Assembly: GCF_900107105.1 (NCBI RefSeq)
Contig: NZ_FNOT01000004.1
Span: 248,001 to 312,000 of the forward strand
Reading direction: 5' to 3'
DNA length: 64,000 nucleotides
Source: Geodermatophilus africanus
Lineage (GTDB): Bacteria; Actinomycetota; Actinomycetes; Mycobacteriales; Geodermatophilaceae
Position 1 is the first letter of the stretch; each line of letters opens with the position of its first letter. The notes below the pieces were generated by a model. It did not search any database. It was not told the origin of the DNA and worked only from the letters and a program-made list of their open reading frames with translations. A program made the position numbers and the translations under genes. Below are positions 57,523-64,000 of this stretch, in pieces.

Positions 57523-58896
57523 TCAGCTGAGGCCGAGCACCCGCGCGAGGACGTCGTCGGGCTCGTCGTCCTCGCGGTAGCGGCGTCGGCGGCGCCCGCC
57601 GGACGGCGGGGTGAGGCCGCTCTCGGCCAGCAGCTCCGTCAGCCGCCGCCCGGAGTCCTCGCCCGCCGGGACGGGCGCCTCGGCGGCCGGCGCGGCCGCC
57701 GTCGGCACGGGGACCGGCGGGCGCTGCCGCTGGGGGGACGGCCGCTCGGTGGCGAGCAGCTCGTCCGGCGCGGGCGGGGCGGCGGGTGCCAGGGCGTCGG
57801 TGCGGCGTCGGCTCGGCTCGGTCTCGCCGGACGTCGGGAGGGGCGGCAGCGACCGATCGGCCGGCCGGTCCAACGACGGCGGGGGCGCCTCGGCGGCGGT
57901 CGCGTGCCGGGTGTCCCGCGCCTCGGCCGCGGCGTCGGGCTCGATCAGCGACCGCCCGGCCAGCCAGTCCAGCGGCGGGGGCGGCGGGGCGGGCGCGCGG
58001 CGCGGCTCGGCGCGGACCTGCGCCACCTGGCGGGTGCCGGGGCCCGGCTCGTCGGCCCGCACCGCCGGCAGGGCAGCGGTCAGCTCCGGTGCCGGGGAGG
58101 TCCAGCCGTCGGCGTCGACCGTCCGGGGCGCGGGGTGCTCGGGTGCGGCGGCGGGGGCGGTCCGGATGGACTGGGTGCGCAGCAGGACCCGCTCGACGAG
58201 CATCTCGCCGGACAGCTGCTCGGTCAGCTCGGCGCGCAGCCGGCCGACGTCGGTGCGCAGCTCGGTCAGGGCGGTGAGATCCAGGCCGGCGAGGGCGGTG
58301 CGCAGCTCGGCGAGACCGGTCAGGTCCTGGCGCAGCGCGGCGACCTCGGCCACCTCACGGCGCAGGCCGGCGAGCTGGCCCACCTCCTGCCGCAGCTCCG
58401 CCAGCTGGGCCATGTCCCGCCGCAGCTCGCCGACCGAGGCCAGCTCCGCGCGCAGCGCCTCCAGCTCCGTGCGCATCGACTGCTCGGCCGTGCGGCGCAG
58501 CTCGTTCTCCACCCGCAGCTCGTGCTCGCGGCGGCCCGCGACCTCCCGTTCGAGCTCGAGCTCGTGCGCCAGCCGCAGCTCGGCCTCGCGCTCGGCGGCC
58601 GCGCGTTCGACCTCGGCGCGCTCGACGGCGGCCGCGCGCTCGACGGCCGCCCGCTCGTCGCCGCCGGCCGGGGCGCCCCCCGGGGAGCGCCGGGAGGCGA
58701 CGAGCGCGGCGAGCACGAACCCCCACGCGGCGGCGACGACGGCCAGCCGGAGCACCCGCGGGTCGTCGGTGAGGAGGACGACGACGGTGGCCGCGACTGC
58801 CAGGACGGAGCCCGCGACCAGGCCCAGCGTCCGCAGGCCCGGGGACGCCGGACCCGCAACCGGGTGCGCCGACGCGTCGTCCCGGTCCCCCCGCAC
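57523..58896 (-). CDS. DUF6779-like membrane coiled-coil protein
   Basis: A 457-residue protein with two helices at about 20-65 (TLGLVAGSVLAVAATVVVLL and LAVVAAAWGFVLAALVAS), matching actinobacterial DUF6779. A charged coiled coil (about 80-215) follows, with heptads such as ELRRDMAQLAELRQEVGQL, then a long Pro/Ala-rich disordered region and a basic tail ending RRRRRYREDDEPDD. It probably acts as a cytoplasmic scaffold at the membrane; no enzymatic motif is visible. GTG 58896 is chosen because TACGCT lies 7 bases upstream. Confidence 0.78.
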   Translation of the reverse strand: MRGDRDDASAHPVAGPASPGLRTLGLVAGSVLAVAATVVVLLTDDPRVLRLAVVAAAWGFVLAALVASRRSPGGAPAGGDERAAVERAAAVERAEVERAAAEREAELRLAHELELEREVAGRREHELRVENELRRTAEQSMRTELEALRAELASVGELRRDMAQLAELRQEVGQLAGLRREVAEVAALRQDLTGLAELRTALAGLDLTALTELRTDVGRLRAELTEQLSGEMLVERVLLRTQSIRTAPAAAPEHPAPRTVDADGWTSPAPELTAALPAVRADEPGPGTRQVAQVRAEPRRAPAPPPPPLDWLAGRSLIEPDAAAEARDTRHATAAEAPPPSLDRPADRSLPPLPTSGETEPSRRRTDALAPAAPPAPDELLATERPSPQRQRPPVPVPTAAAPAAEAPVPAGEDSGRRLTELLAESGLTPPSGGRRRRRYREDDEPDDVLARVLGLS

Positions 58897-58903
58897 GTCG
58901 GTC

Positions 58904-58909
58904 AGCGTA
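58904..58909 (-). promoter_or_regulatory. -10 hexamer, leaderless start of DUF6779 gene
   Basis: TACGCT, 7 bases before GTG 58896, no Shine-Dalgarno. Confidence 0.55.
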
Positions 58910-59019
58910 ACGGCGCGGAGCCTCCTGACCACGCAACGGAACGTCGAGACGCCGGGAACGCCGCCCCTCCCGGGACGGCGGCCTCGCGCGGGCCGCTCCG
59001 TCGTCAGGCGGGGCGGCGG

Positions 59020-60717
59020 TCAGCGAGCAGCCCAGTGGACGGCGACGTCCTCCGGGGACAGCTCCCGGTCGTACACCGACGCCTCGTCCAGCCGGCCGGT
59101 GAAGAACGGCGCCCCCGGCCGGGTCGCGAAGGCGCTGTAGTCGCCGCCGCCACCCCAGCGCCAGAAGCCCGTGAGCGTCGAGGTCGCCGTGGACGACACG
59201 TCCTCCTGCACCAGGACGCCGTCGACGTACAGGCGCATACGCCCACCGGAGCTCATCGTGGCCGTCACCAGGTGCCAGGCGCCGTCGCGGTGGTCGCGGG
59301 CGGAAACCACGGTCCGCTGGGGGCTGCGGACAGCGAAGGCCAGGCTGCCGCCGGCGGTCAGGTGGACCGCCACGTCGGGCACCGTCGCGCTGCCCGTCCG
59401 GGTGGGGCCGAAGCTGGCCAGCGGGCCCGTGCCGCCGGAGGAGCGGAACCACACCTCGGCGGAGAAGGCCGTCGGCGTCGTACGGCCGGCGCCGGTGGAG
59501 ATGTCGTCGACGCCGCTGAGCCCGACCGCGGTCCCGGGGGTCGGCGTCCCGGTGGGTGCCCCGCCCACTCCGAGGTCGGGGTGGCTGCGGTGCGTTCCGG
59601 CGCGGGAGTGGGTGGACGCGTCGGCGACGGTCCGCGCGGCGCCGGCACCCGGAACGCCGTCCAGCTGCCAGTACAGGTGCAGGGAGGGGGTGGCCTTCAC
59701 GGTCGCCGCGTAGTCGCCGGCGACGGTGCCCCTGCCGAGGTCGTGGTGCGTCTTGATCTCGGCCGCGGTCAGCGCCCCGGCGTACACGGCGACCTCGTCG
59801 ACGTCGCCGGTGTAGGTGTCCGGCGCCGGACCCTCCTGCTCGCCGGTCGCGGCGATGACGTCGGTCGGGATCGGTGCGCTGCCCACCCGCCAGCGCCCGG
59901 CCACGCTCTGGGGCCAGGTCGCGCAGAGCCCCCGGTCGTAGACGACCGCGCCGTCGACGTAGACGACGACCTGCGTGCCGGCGGAGTCGCACGGCACGGT
60001 GCCGGCCGGAGCGGTGGGGTCGACCACCGCGGCGACGTGGTGCCACGCAGGGGAGGCCTGGTCGGCGGGGGTCCACGCCTTGGTGTCGGAGGCGTCGTAG
60101 CCGCACACCTCCTGCAGGGTGTACGGGGACTGCAGGGTCAGTCCGACGCAGACCTGACCGGCCGCGTTGACGTACATCTGCGGCCTGCCACCGGTCGGGT
60201 CGGAGCCCTCCGGGAGCAGGCTCACCACCGCTCCGCCGGACCCGGTGCGCACCCAGGCCTCGAGGGTCAGCGCGACCGTGTTCACCGCGGCGCCGGTGAT
60301 CGAGGTGCTGGTGTCGGCTGCGGCGTGGGTGCCGGCGGGGAAGCGCACGGCCCCTCGTGGACCGCCTGCGCCGGCTGCGATCGCCGTGGCGGTGGCGCTC
60401 GAGGGGGCTGCGGCGCCGTTGTACGTGCCCGCCGAGCCCGCGAGGGCCGCGGCCGTCGAGCTGCCGTACGCGTCGTCGAAGGGGTGGTACACGACCGGAC
60501 CGCTGCTCTGGACGGCGGTGCGGTAGTCGGGGAAGACGGCCATGGCCGCCAGCTGGTTGCCCGTGCTGCCCGTGCTGGCGGTGAAGGTCGCCCAGGCTCC
60601 GCCAGGGGCGGCGAGGGCGAGGACGGCGGTGAGGAGGGCCGCGCAGCCGGCCAGCGCGGCCCGGGCCGCGGGCCGGCGCAGCCGGGCCCGCCCGGGGTGC
60701 GCGTGGTGCTCGCTCAC
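59020..60717 (-). CDS. secreted protein with two LamG-like domains
   Basis: A 565-residue exported protein. The N-terminal signal ends in GGAWATFTASTGSTGNQL, which resembles the TasA/camelysin (SipW-dependent) type of leader in which aromatic residues and a GN motif follow the hydrophobic core. Two concanavalin-like LamG_3 modules follow at about 60-265 and 300-560, each with a DG(A/V)W/H-xxA-type strand (WHHVAAVVDP; WHLVTATMSSGG) and a YVDG motif. No LPXTG anchor. It likely binds glycans or proteins at the surface. GTG 60717 overlaps the stop of a small upstream gene by GTGA. Confidence 0.8.
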   Translation of the reverse strand: MSEHHAHPGRARLRRPAARAALAGCAALLTAVLALAAPGGAWATFTASTGSTGNQLAAMAVFPDYRTAVQSSGPVVYHPFDDAYGSSTAAALAGSAGTYNGAAAPSSATATAIAAGAGGPRGAVRFPAGTHAAADTSTSITGAAVNTVALTLEAWVRTGSGGAVVSLLPEGSDPTGGRPQMYVNAAGQVCVGLTLQSPYTLQEVCGYDASDTKAWTPADQASPAWHHVAAVVDPTAPAGTVPCDSAGTQVVVYVDGAVVYDRGLCATWPQSVAGRWRVGSAPIPTDVIAATGEQEGPAPDTYTGDVDEVAVYAGALTAAEIKTHHDLGRGTVAGDYAATVKATPSLHLYWQLDGVPGAGAARTVADASTHSRAGTHRSHPDLGVGGAPTGTPTPGTAVGLSGVDDISTGAGRTTPTAFSAEVWFRSSGGTGPLASFGPTRTGSATVPDVAVHLTAGGSLAFAVRSPQRTVVSARDHRDGAWHLVTATMSSGGRMRLYVDGVLVQEDVSSTATSTLTGFWRWGGGGDYSAFATRPGAPFFTGRLDEASVYDRELSPEDVAVHWAAR

Positions 60718-60911
60718 GACGGTCCGTGCCTGCCCATCCGGTGCACCGGGGTGCGGCCGGAGCGGGCGAGAGCGTGGACCACGACGTCGCCGACCCGCAC
60801 CTGCCCGGCCGCCGCGACGACCGCGAGCCGCCCCCGTCGACGCGCCGCGGCGACGGCGCGCCGACGCGGCGGTGCGGCGTGGCGGCCTCGCGGGCGACGA
60901 CGGGTGATCAC
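60714..60911 (-). CDS. small Arg-rich protein upstream of LamG gene
   Basis: A 65-residue very basic protein (about one third Arg). GTG 60911 has GGAGGAG 5 bases upstream, and the stop overlaps the LamG gene by GTGA, so it looks translated and coupled. The C-terminal GQVRVGDVVVHALARSGRTP resembles the C-terminal strand pair of S26 signal peptidases (xVxxGDVVxH), but the catalytic Ser and Lys region is absent. Either a truncated signal-peptidase relative or an unrelated leader peptide. An ATG at 60983 would extend it to 89 residues. Confidence 0.5.
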   Translation of the reverse strand: MITRRRPRGRHAAPPRRRAVAAARRRGRLAVVAAAGQVRVGDVVVHALARSGRTPVHRMGRHGPS

Positions 60912-61021
60912 CAGGACTCCTCCGGGAACGGTCAGGGACCCATCGGCGTCCCGTGCGTCCTCCTTGAGCCCTCGTGTGCCCATACCGGGTCACGACCCCG
61001 GGAGAGCGCCCACCCCTCGTG

Positions 61022-61041
61022 CGGCGGGAGCGCTCCCGCCG
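61022..61041 (-). terminator. hairpin downstream of osmoprotectant-binding gene
   Basis: A perfect 20-base palindrome CGGCGGGAGC/GCTCCCGCCG, about 40 bases past the stop. No T-tract. Confidence 0.55.
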
Positions 61042-61078
61042 GGCGGCCGGTGCCGCACCGACGGGAGCGCCGGCCCGC

Positions 61079-62092
61079 TCAGCCCTGCTGCGCGAGCGCG
61101 CCGTCCGAGCTGAACACGAGGCCGATCGAGACCTCGCCCTGCTGCAGCGCCGCCTTGGTCAGCGGACCGCCGGCGTCGAGCTCCCGGAAATCGGCGAACT
61201 GCAGGCCGTAGGTCTCCTCCAGACCCGGCTGGCACTGCGGCCGCTCCGGGCACTCCGTGGGGCCGCCGAGGACCAGCGAGCCGTCGCCGCACGCGTCGGC
61301 CAGCTCGGAGAGCGTGGCCACGCCGAGCTCGTCGGCGAGGGCCTGGGTGACGGCGAAGGCGTTCTGGTCGGCGGCCTCGGACGGCTCGCCGAAGACCAGG
61401 CCGGCCTGCTCGGCCAGCGGCTGCAGCGCGGTCCGCGTCTCCTGCACGTCGCCGGTGGCCGGGCCGTCGTCCGTGGGGCCGTTGGTGAGTTCGTTGAGCT
61501 CGTCGGTCACCGTCGACAGGTACTCCGGGAAGACCTGGATCTCCGAGCCGGAGATGAGCGCGGGCAGGTACAGCTCGCGGTTGCCGACCTCGCGCACCGA
61601 GGCGTCGAAGCCCGCGGCGCCGAGCACGTCGGCGTAGACGTTGGCCAGGATCGTCGATTCGGTGAAGTTCGAGCCCCCCACCACGACCGGGCCGCTGCCC
61701 TGCTCGAGGGTGGCGGCGTCGACGTTCTCCTCGACCCAGGCGGCGGCGACGTCCTCGGCGCTCTGCCGCTCGAGGTCGACGGCGGCGTTGAGCTCGATGA
61801 GCTCCTCGGTGGTCAGCGCCGCGGACACCGCGTCGAGCGCCGGCAGCAGGGCGGGGTTGGCCATCGCGGTGGCCATGTTGACCGCCGGGACGACGTTGTC
61901 GGCGTTCTGCAGCCGCTGGTCGTCCTCGAGCACCACCAGCTGCTCGCCGGCCACGGGCGCGCAGGCGTCGCCGGACGCGCTGCCCCCGCTGGCCTCGGCA
62001 CCGCCGGTGCCCGACGAGCCGGACTCCCCGCAGGCGGTGAGCAGCAGCCCGGTGAGGGCGAGGGGAACGAGGATCCGTGCACGGCTGTGCAT
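61079..62092 (-). CDS. ProX/OpuAC-type osmoprotectant-binding lipoprotein, permuted order
   Basis: A 337-residue lipoprotein (lipobox LLTAC near residue 21), the solute receptor of the adjacent Opu-type transporter for glycine betaine or related solutes. The segment after the lipobox, VVLEDDQRLQNADNVVPAVN and LTTEELIELNAAVD, is what usually forms the C-terminal end of OpuBC-like receptors. The usual N-terminal start, VVGGSNFTESTILANVY, comes later (about 140), and the protein ends with LTKAALQQGEVSIGLVFSS. The domain order is therefore circularly permuted relative to the OpuBC type. PTECPERPQCQPGLEETYGL near 285 carries a Cys pair. Confidence 0.88.
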   Translation of the reverse strand: MHSRARILVPLALTGLLLTACGESGSSGTGGAEASGGSASGDACAPVAGEQLVVLEDDQRLQNADNVVPAVNMATAMANPALLPALDAVSAALTTEELIELNAAVDLERQSAEDVAAAWVEENVDAATLEQGSGPVVVGGSNFTESTILANVYADVLGAAGFDASVREVGNRELYLPALISGSEIQVFPEYLSTVTDELNELTNGPTDDGPATGDVQETRTALQPLAEQAGLVFGEPSEAADQNAFAVTQALADELGVATLSELADACGDGSLVLGGPTECPERPQCQPGLEETYGLQFADFRELDAGGPLTKAALQQGEVSIGLVFSSDGALAQQG

Positions 62093-62263
62093 ACCGACCG
62101 CCTTCTGTGTCCCGCGCGGTCGTCCGACCGCGGCGCGTGTCTGGCGGGAGGAGCCCCGCGCAGTCATGGAACCGCTGCTCACCCCACCGGGTCACGCGCA
62201 CCGGCCAGCTGTTGCCCGGTTGTTACGCAAGGCCCCCCGCAGACAGGAGGACCCCGGCGGCCG

Positions 62264-62995
62264 TCAGAGCGGTACGCCGGACGACGTCGGCTCCGGCTGC
62301 CCGGCGCGCGGCGCCCGCACGGGGCGCACGGGCCACCGGCGCGGGCCGGGCGTCAGCGCCGCCGACACGAGCACGAGGACGAGCTCGGTGAGCAGCGCGA
62401 GGGCGGCCACCAGCACGGCGCCGGCGAGGATCAGGCCGTGATCCTGCTGGCCGAAGCCGAGGTTGATGATCCGCCCGAGCCCACCCCCGCCGACGAGGGC
62501 GGCGAGGGTCGCGGTGGCGACGACCTGCACCGCCGCCGTCCGCACGCCGGTCGCGACCAGCGGCAGGGCGAGCGGGAACTCGACCCGGGTCAGCATCTGG
62601 CCGCGGCTCATGCCCATCGCCCGGGCGGCCTCCCGGACGTCCCGGTCCACCTCGCGGAAGCCCACGTACGTGTTGGTGAGCATCGGCGGGACGGCGAAGG
62701 CGGCCAGCGCCAGGACGGTGCCGAGCTCGCTGAACCCCAGCGGGGTCACCGCCAGGACGGTGAGCAGGGCGAGGGTGGGCACGGCCCGGCTGACGTTGGA
62801 GAGGACGACGACGGCTCCGCCGCCCCGGCCGCTGCGGCCCAGCAGCACCCCGGTGGGGACGGCGAGGACGGCGGCGAGCAGCACGGCCAGCGCGGAGATC
62901 CGCAGGTGCGCGACCAGCAGGTCGAGGATGCCGCCGGACCGGGTCCAGTTGAACGGGTCGTTGAGGTAGACGAAGGCGTCGCCGAAGGCGCTCAC
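62264..62995 (-). CDS. osmoprotectant ABC transporter permease (OpuBB/BD-type)
   Basis: A 243-residue membrane subunit with five or six helices. The EAA coupling loop is REAARAMGMSRGQMLTRVEFPLALP near residue 115 (key residues EAA and G). VQVVATATLAALVGGGGLG is the following family block. GTG 62995 overlaps the stop of the preceding permease gene by GTGA. The C-terminal 25 residues are basic and Pro-rich. It pairs with the other permease as a heterodimer in the Opu/Pro family. Confidence 0.9.
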   Translation of the reverse strand: MSAFGDAFVYLNDPFNWTRSGGILDLLVAHLRISALAVLLAAVLAVPTGVLLGRSGRGGGAVVVLSNVSRAVPTLALLTVLAVTPLGFSELGTVLALAAFAVPPMLTNTYVGFREVDRDVREAARAMGMSRGQMLTRVEFPLALPLVATGVRTAAVQVVATATLAALVGGGGLGRIINLGFGQQDHGLILAGAVLVAALALLTELVLVLVSAALTPGPRRWPVRPVRAPRAGQPEPTSSGVPL

Positions 62996-63714
62996 CGCGC
63001 CGCCCTCGTCCACGGGGTGAGCAGCCGCTCCAGCCCGGCCAGCAGCACGTCGGCGACCAGCGCGAGCAGCACGCAACCGACGGCGCCGGTGACGATCTCG
63101 GCCCGGTAGAAGTTCGCGTTGAGGCCGCCGACGATCAGCTGCCCCAGCCCGCCGTTGCCCGTGATCACCCCGACGGTGACCAGGGCGACCGTCGAGACGG
63201 TGGCGATCCGCAGGCCCGCCATGAAGGCCGGGAGGGCCAGCGGCAGGTCGACCCGCAGGAACAGCCGCGCGGAGCCGTAGCCCATGCCGCGGGCGGCCTC
63301 GCGGACGTCCGCGGGCACGCCCTGCAACCCGGCGAGGAAGTTCCGCACCAGGATGACGAGCGTGTAGAGGGTCAGGCCGACCAGCACCGTGGTGGCCGAG
63401 AGCGAGCCGGTGAAGGGCGCGAGGAAAGCGAACATCGCCAGCGACGGGATCGTGTAGACGATCGAGCTCAGGCCGAGCACCGGGCCGGCCAGGAACCGGG
63501 TGCGCCGGGCGAGCAGCGCCAGCGGCAGGGCGATCAGCGCCCCGAGCAGCACCGCGCCGACCGTGAGCCTGACGTGCTGGCCGAGGTGGCCCACAATGGT
63601 GTCCCAGTTGTCGGTCACGTACGACGGGTCGAACCAGGGGTTCGGCGCCGCGTCCGCGGCGAGCACCGGGGCCGCCGGGACGCTCACCGCGCTCAGCGCA
63701 CCCAGGGAGGCCAC
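62992..63714 (-). CDS. osmoprotectant ABC transporter permease, first subunit
   Basis: A 240-residue protein with an N-terminal hydrophobic leader (about 1-22), then NPWFDPSYVTDNWDTIVGHLGQH and five further helices. The EAA loop is REAARGMGYGSARLFLRVDLPLALP near residue 140, followed by VSTVALVTVGVITGNGGLGQL. The start GTG 63714 is chosen because TAGCGT lies 7 bases upstream, and upstream codons would run into the divergent ATPase gene. The two start codons are 3 bases apart. Confidence 0.88.
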   Translation of the reverse strand: MASLGALSAVSVPAAPVLAADAAPNPWFDPSYVTDNWDTIVGHLGQHVRLTVGAVLLGALIALPLALLARRTRFLAGPVLGLSSIVYTIPSLAMFAFLAPFTGSLSATTVLVGLTLYTLVILVRNFLAGLQGVPADVREAARGMGYGSARLFLRVDLPLALPAFMAGLRIATVSTVALVTVGVITGNGGLGQLIVGGLNANFYRAEIVTGAVGCVLLALVADVLLAGLERLLTPWTRAAR

Positions 63715-63717
63715 GCC

Positions 63718-64000
63718 GTGGACGCTACTGCCGCTCCCCCCGCGCTGCGCACGGCCCACCGCGCGGCCGGCGACGCCCCCGAGATCCGGCTGGAGGGGGT
63801 CAGCAAGGTCTACCCCGACGGCACCGTCGGCGTGGCCGAGCTCGACCTGACGTTCGCCGCCGGGGAGCTGTCGGTGCTGGTCGGGCCATCGGGCTGCGGC
63901 AAGACGACGACGATGAAGATGGTCAACCGGATCATCGAGCCCACCACCGGCCGCATCCTGCTCGGCGGCGAAGACGTCACCGGGGTCGACGCCGACCGGC
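63718..64000 (+). CDS. osmoprotectant ABC transporter ATPase, cut by window end
   Basis: The first 94 residues of an OpuA/ProV-type ATPase. After a 24-residue leader comes EIRLEGVSKVYPDGTVGVAE, the Walker A loop VGPSGCGKTTTMKMVNRIIEP and the family-typical LLGGEDVTGVDADR. ProV-like KMVNRLIEPTxG is diagnostic for quaternary-amine transporters. GGGAGG lies about 9-10 bases upstream of the GTG. It is divergent from, and almost abutting, the permease start, so the ATPase is transcribed away from its two permeases and receptor. Confidence 0.85.
   Translation, partial: MDATAAPPALRTAHRAAGDAPEIRLEGVSKVYPDGTVGVAELDLTFAAGELSVLVGPSGCGKTTTMKMVNRIIEPTTGRILLGGEDVTGVDADR
63722..63727 (-). promoter_or_regulatory. 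-10 hexamer of Opu permease operon, inside ATPase gene
   Basis: TAGCGT on the minus strand, 7 bases before GTG 63714. It lies within codons 2-4 of the divergent ATPase gene. Confidence 0.55.

Noticed and set aside
57430..61113. A 1227-codon open frame on the plus strand
   Set aside because: Antisense to DUF6779 and LamG genes; Gly/Arg-rich translation without domains.

Overview
The window is a gene-dense, very GC-rich stretch of an actinobacterial chromosome. Several features fit a member of the Geodermatophilaceae (Blastococcus/Geodermatophilus/Modestobacter type): the many GTG starts, the mixture of DUF3263, DUF5313, DUF6779, Lsr2, CarD and DisA/RadA genes, GroEL behind HrcA-type CIRCE operators, and the core block ispD-ispF / cysS-rlmB / radA-disA / clpC / lsr2-lysS-coaX-nadC-nadB-panD-panC. 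That placement is an inference from gene content. I see no prophage, insertion sequence, CRISPR array or rRNA; the window reads as ordinary vertically inherited chromosome with one tRNA gene (Thr, anticodon UGU).

Layout. 1-9400: an MHS-type symporter cut by the left edge, an M20 peptidase, an HD hydrolase, DUF4031, a Gfo/Idh/MocA oxidoreductase, DUF72, a secreted fibronectin-III protein and glucose-6-phosphate dehydrogenase. 9590-15300: groEL with two CIRCE boxes, an SDR, a cold-shock protein, threonine synthase behind a SAM-I riboswitch, and a HAD phosphatase. 15390-22970: an ABC permease with an unusual hydrolase-ABC fusion, a LytR_C membrane protein, DUF3263, RarD and a CBS protein. 23059-31270: small membrane proteins, dodecin, tRNA-Thr, a universal stress protein, a FetB-like permease, an HtrA-like protease, DUF445 and rlmB. 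31268-37540: cysS, a nitroreductase, ispF/ispD, carD, a UbiA prenyltransferase and an ECF sigma factor with a membrane partner. 37609-44510: an iron-sulfur photolyase, a PCuAC-like lipoprotein, radA, disA, a membrane protein and mutY. 44943-51400: clpC, a STAS protein pair, lsr2, lysS, coaX. 51397-56440: the NAD/pantothenate operon nadC-nadB-panD-panC-DUF2520. 56703-64000: an SDR with a compensated frameshift, DUF6779, a LamG surface protein and an Opu-type osmoprotectant transporter running off the right edge.

Two genome-wide habits stand out. First, about fifteen genes start on a GTG only 6-8 bases downstream of a TANNNT-like -10 hexamer and without a Shine-Dalgarno sequence, so leaderless transcription looks common. 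Second, a family of nested hairpins recurs about every 5 kb, nearly always directly after a stop codon. Its outer stems differ between copies but stay self-complementary, and its apex keeps a CGAGCNNGCGAG core. Copies have been absorbed into the 3' ends of panD and the DUF2520 gene. This repeat family is the best candidate in the window for something structured and poorly described.

Functionally the window combines central metabolism (pentose phosphate entry, NAD, pantothenate/CoA, isoprenoids, threonine), proteostasis (GroEL, ClpC, HtrA), genome maintenance (RadA, DisA, MutY, photolyase, Lsr2) and stress/osmotic adaptation (USP, dodecin, cold-shock protein, Opu transporter), as expected for a soil or rock-surface actinobacterium.
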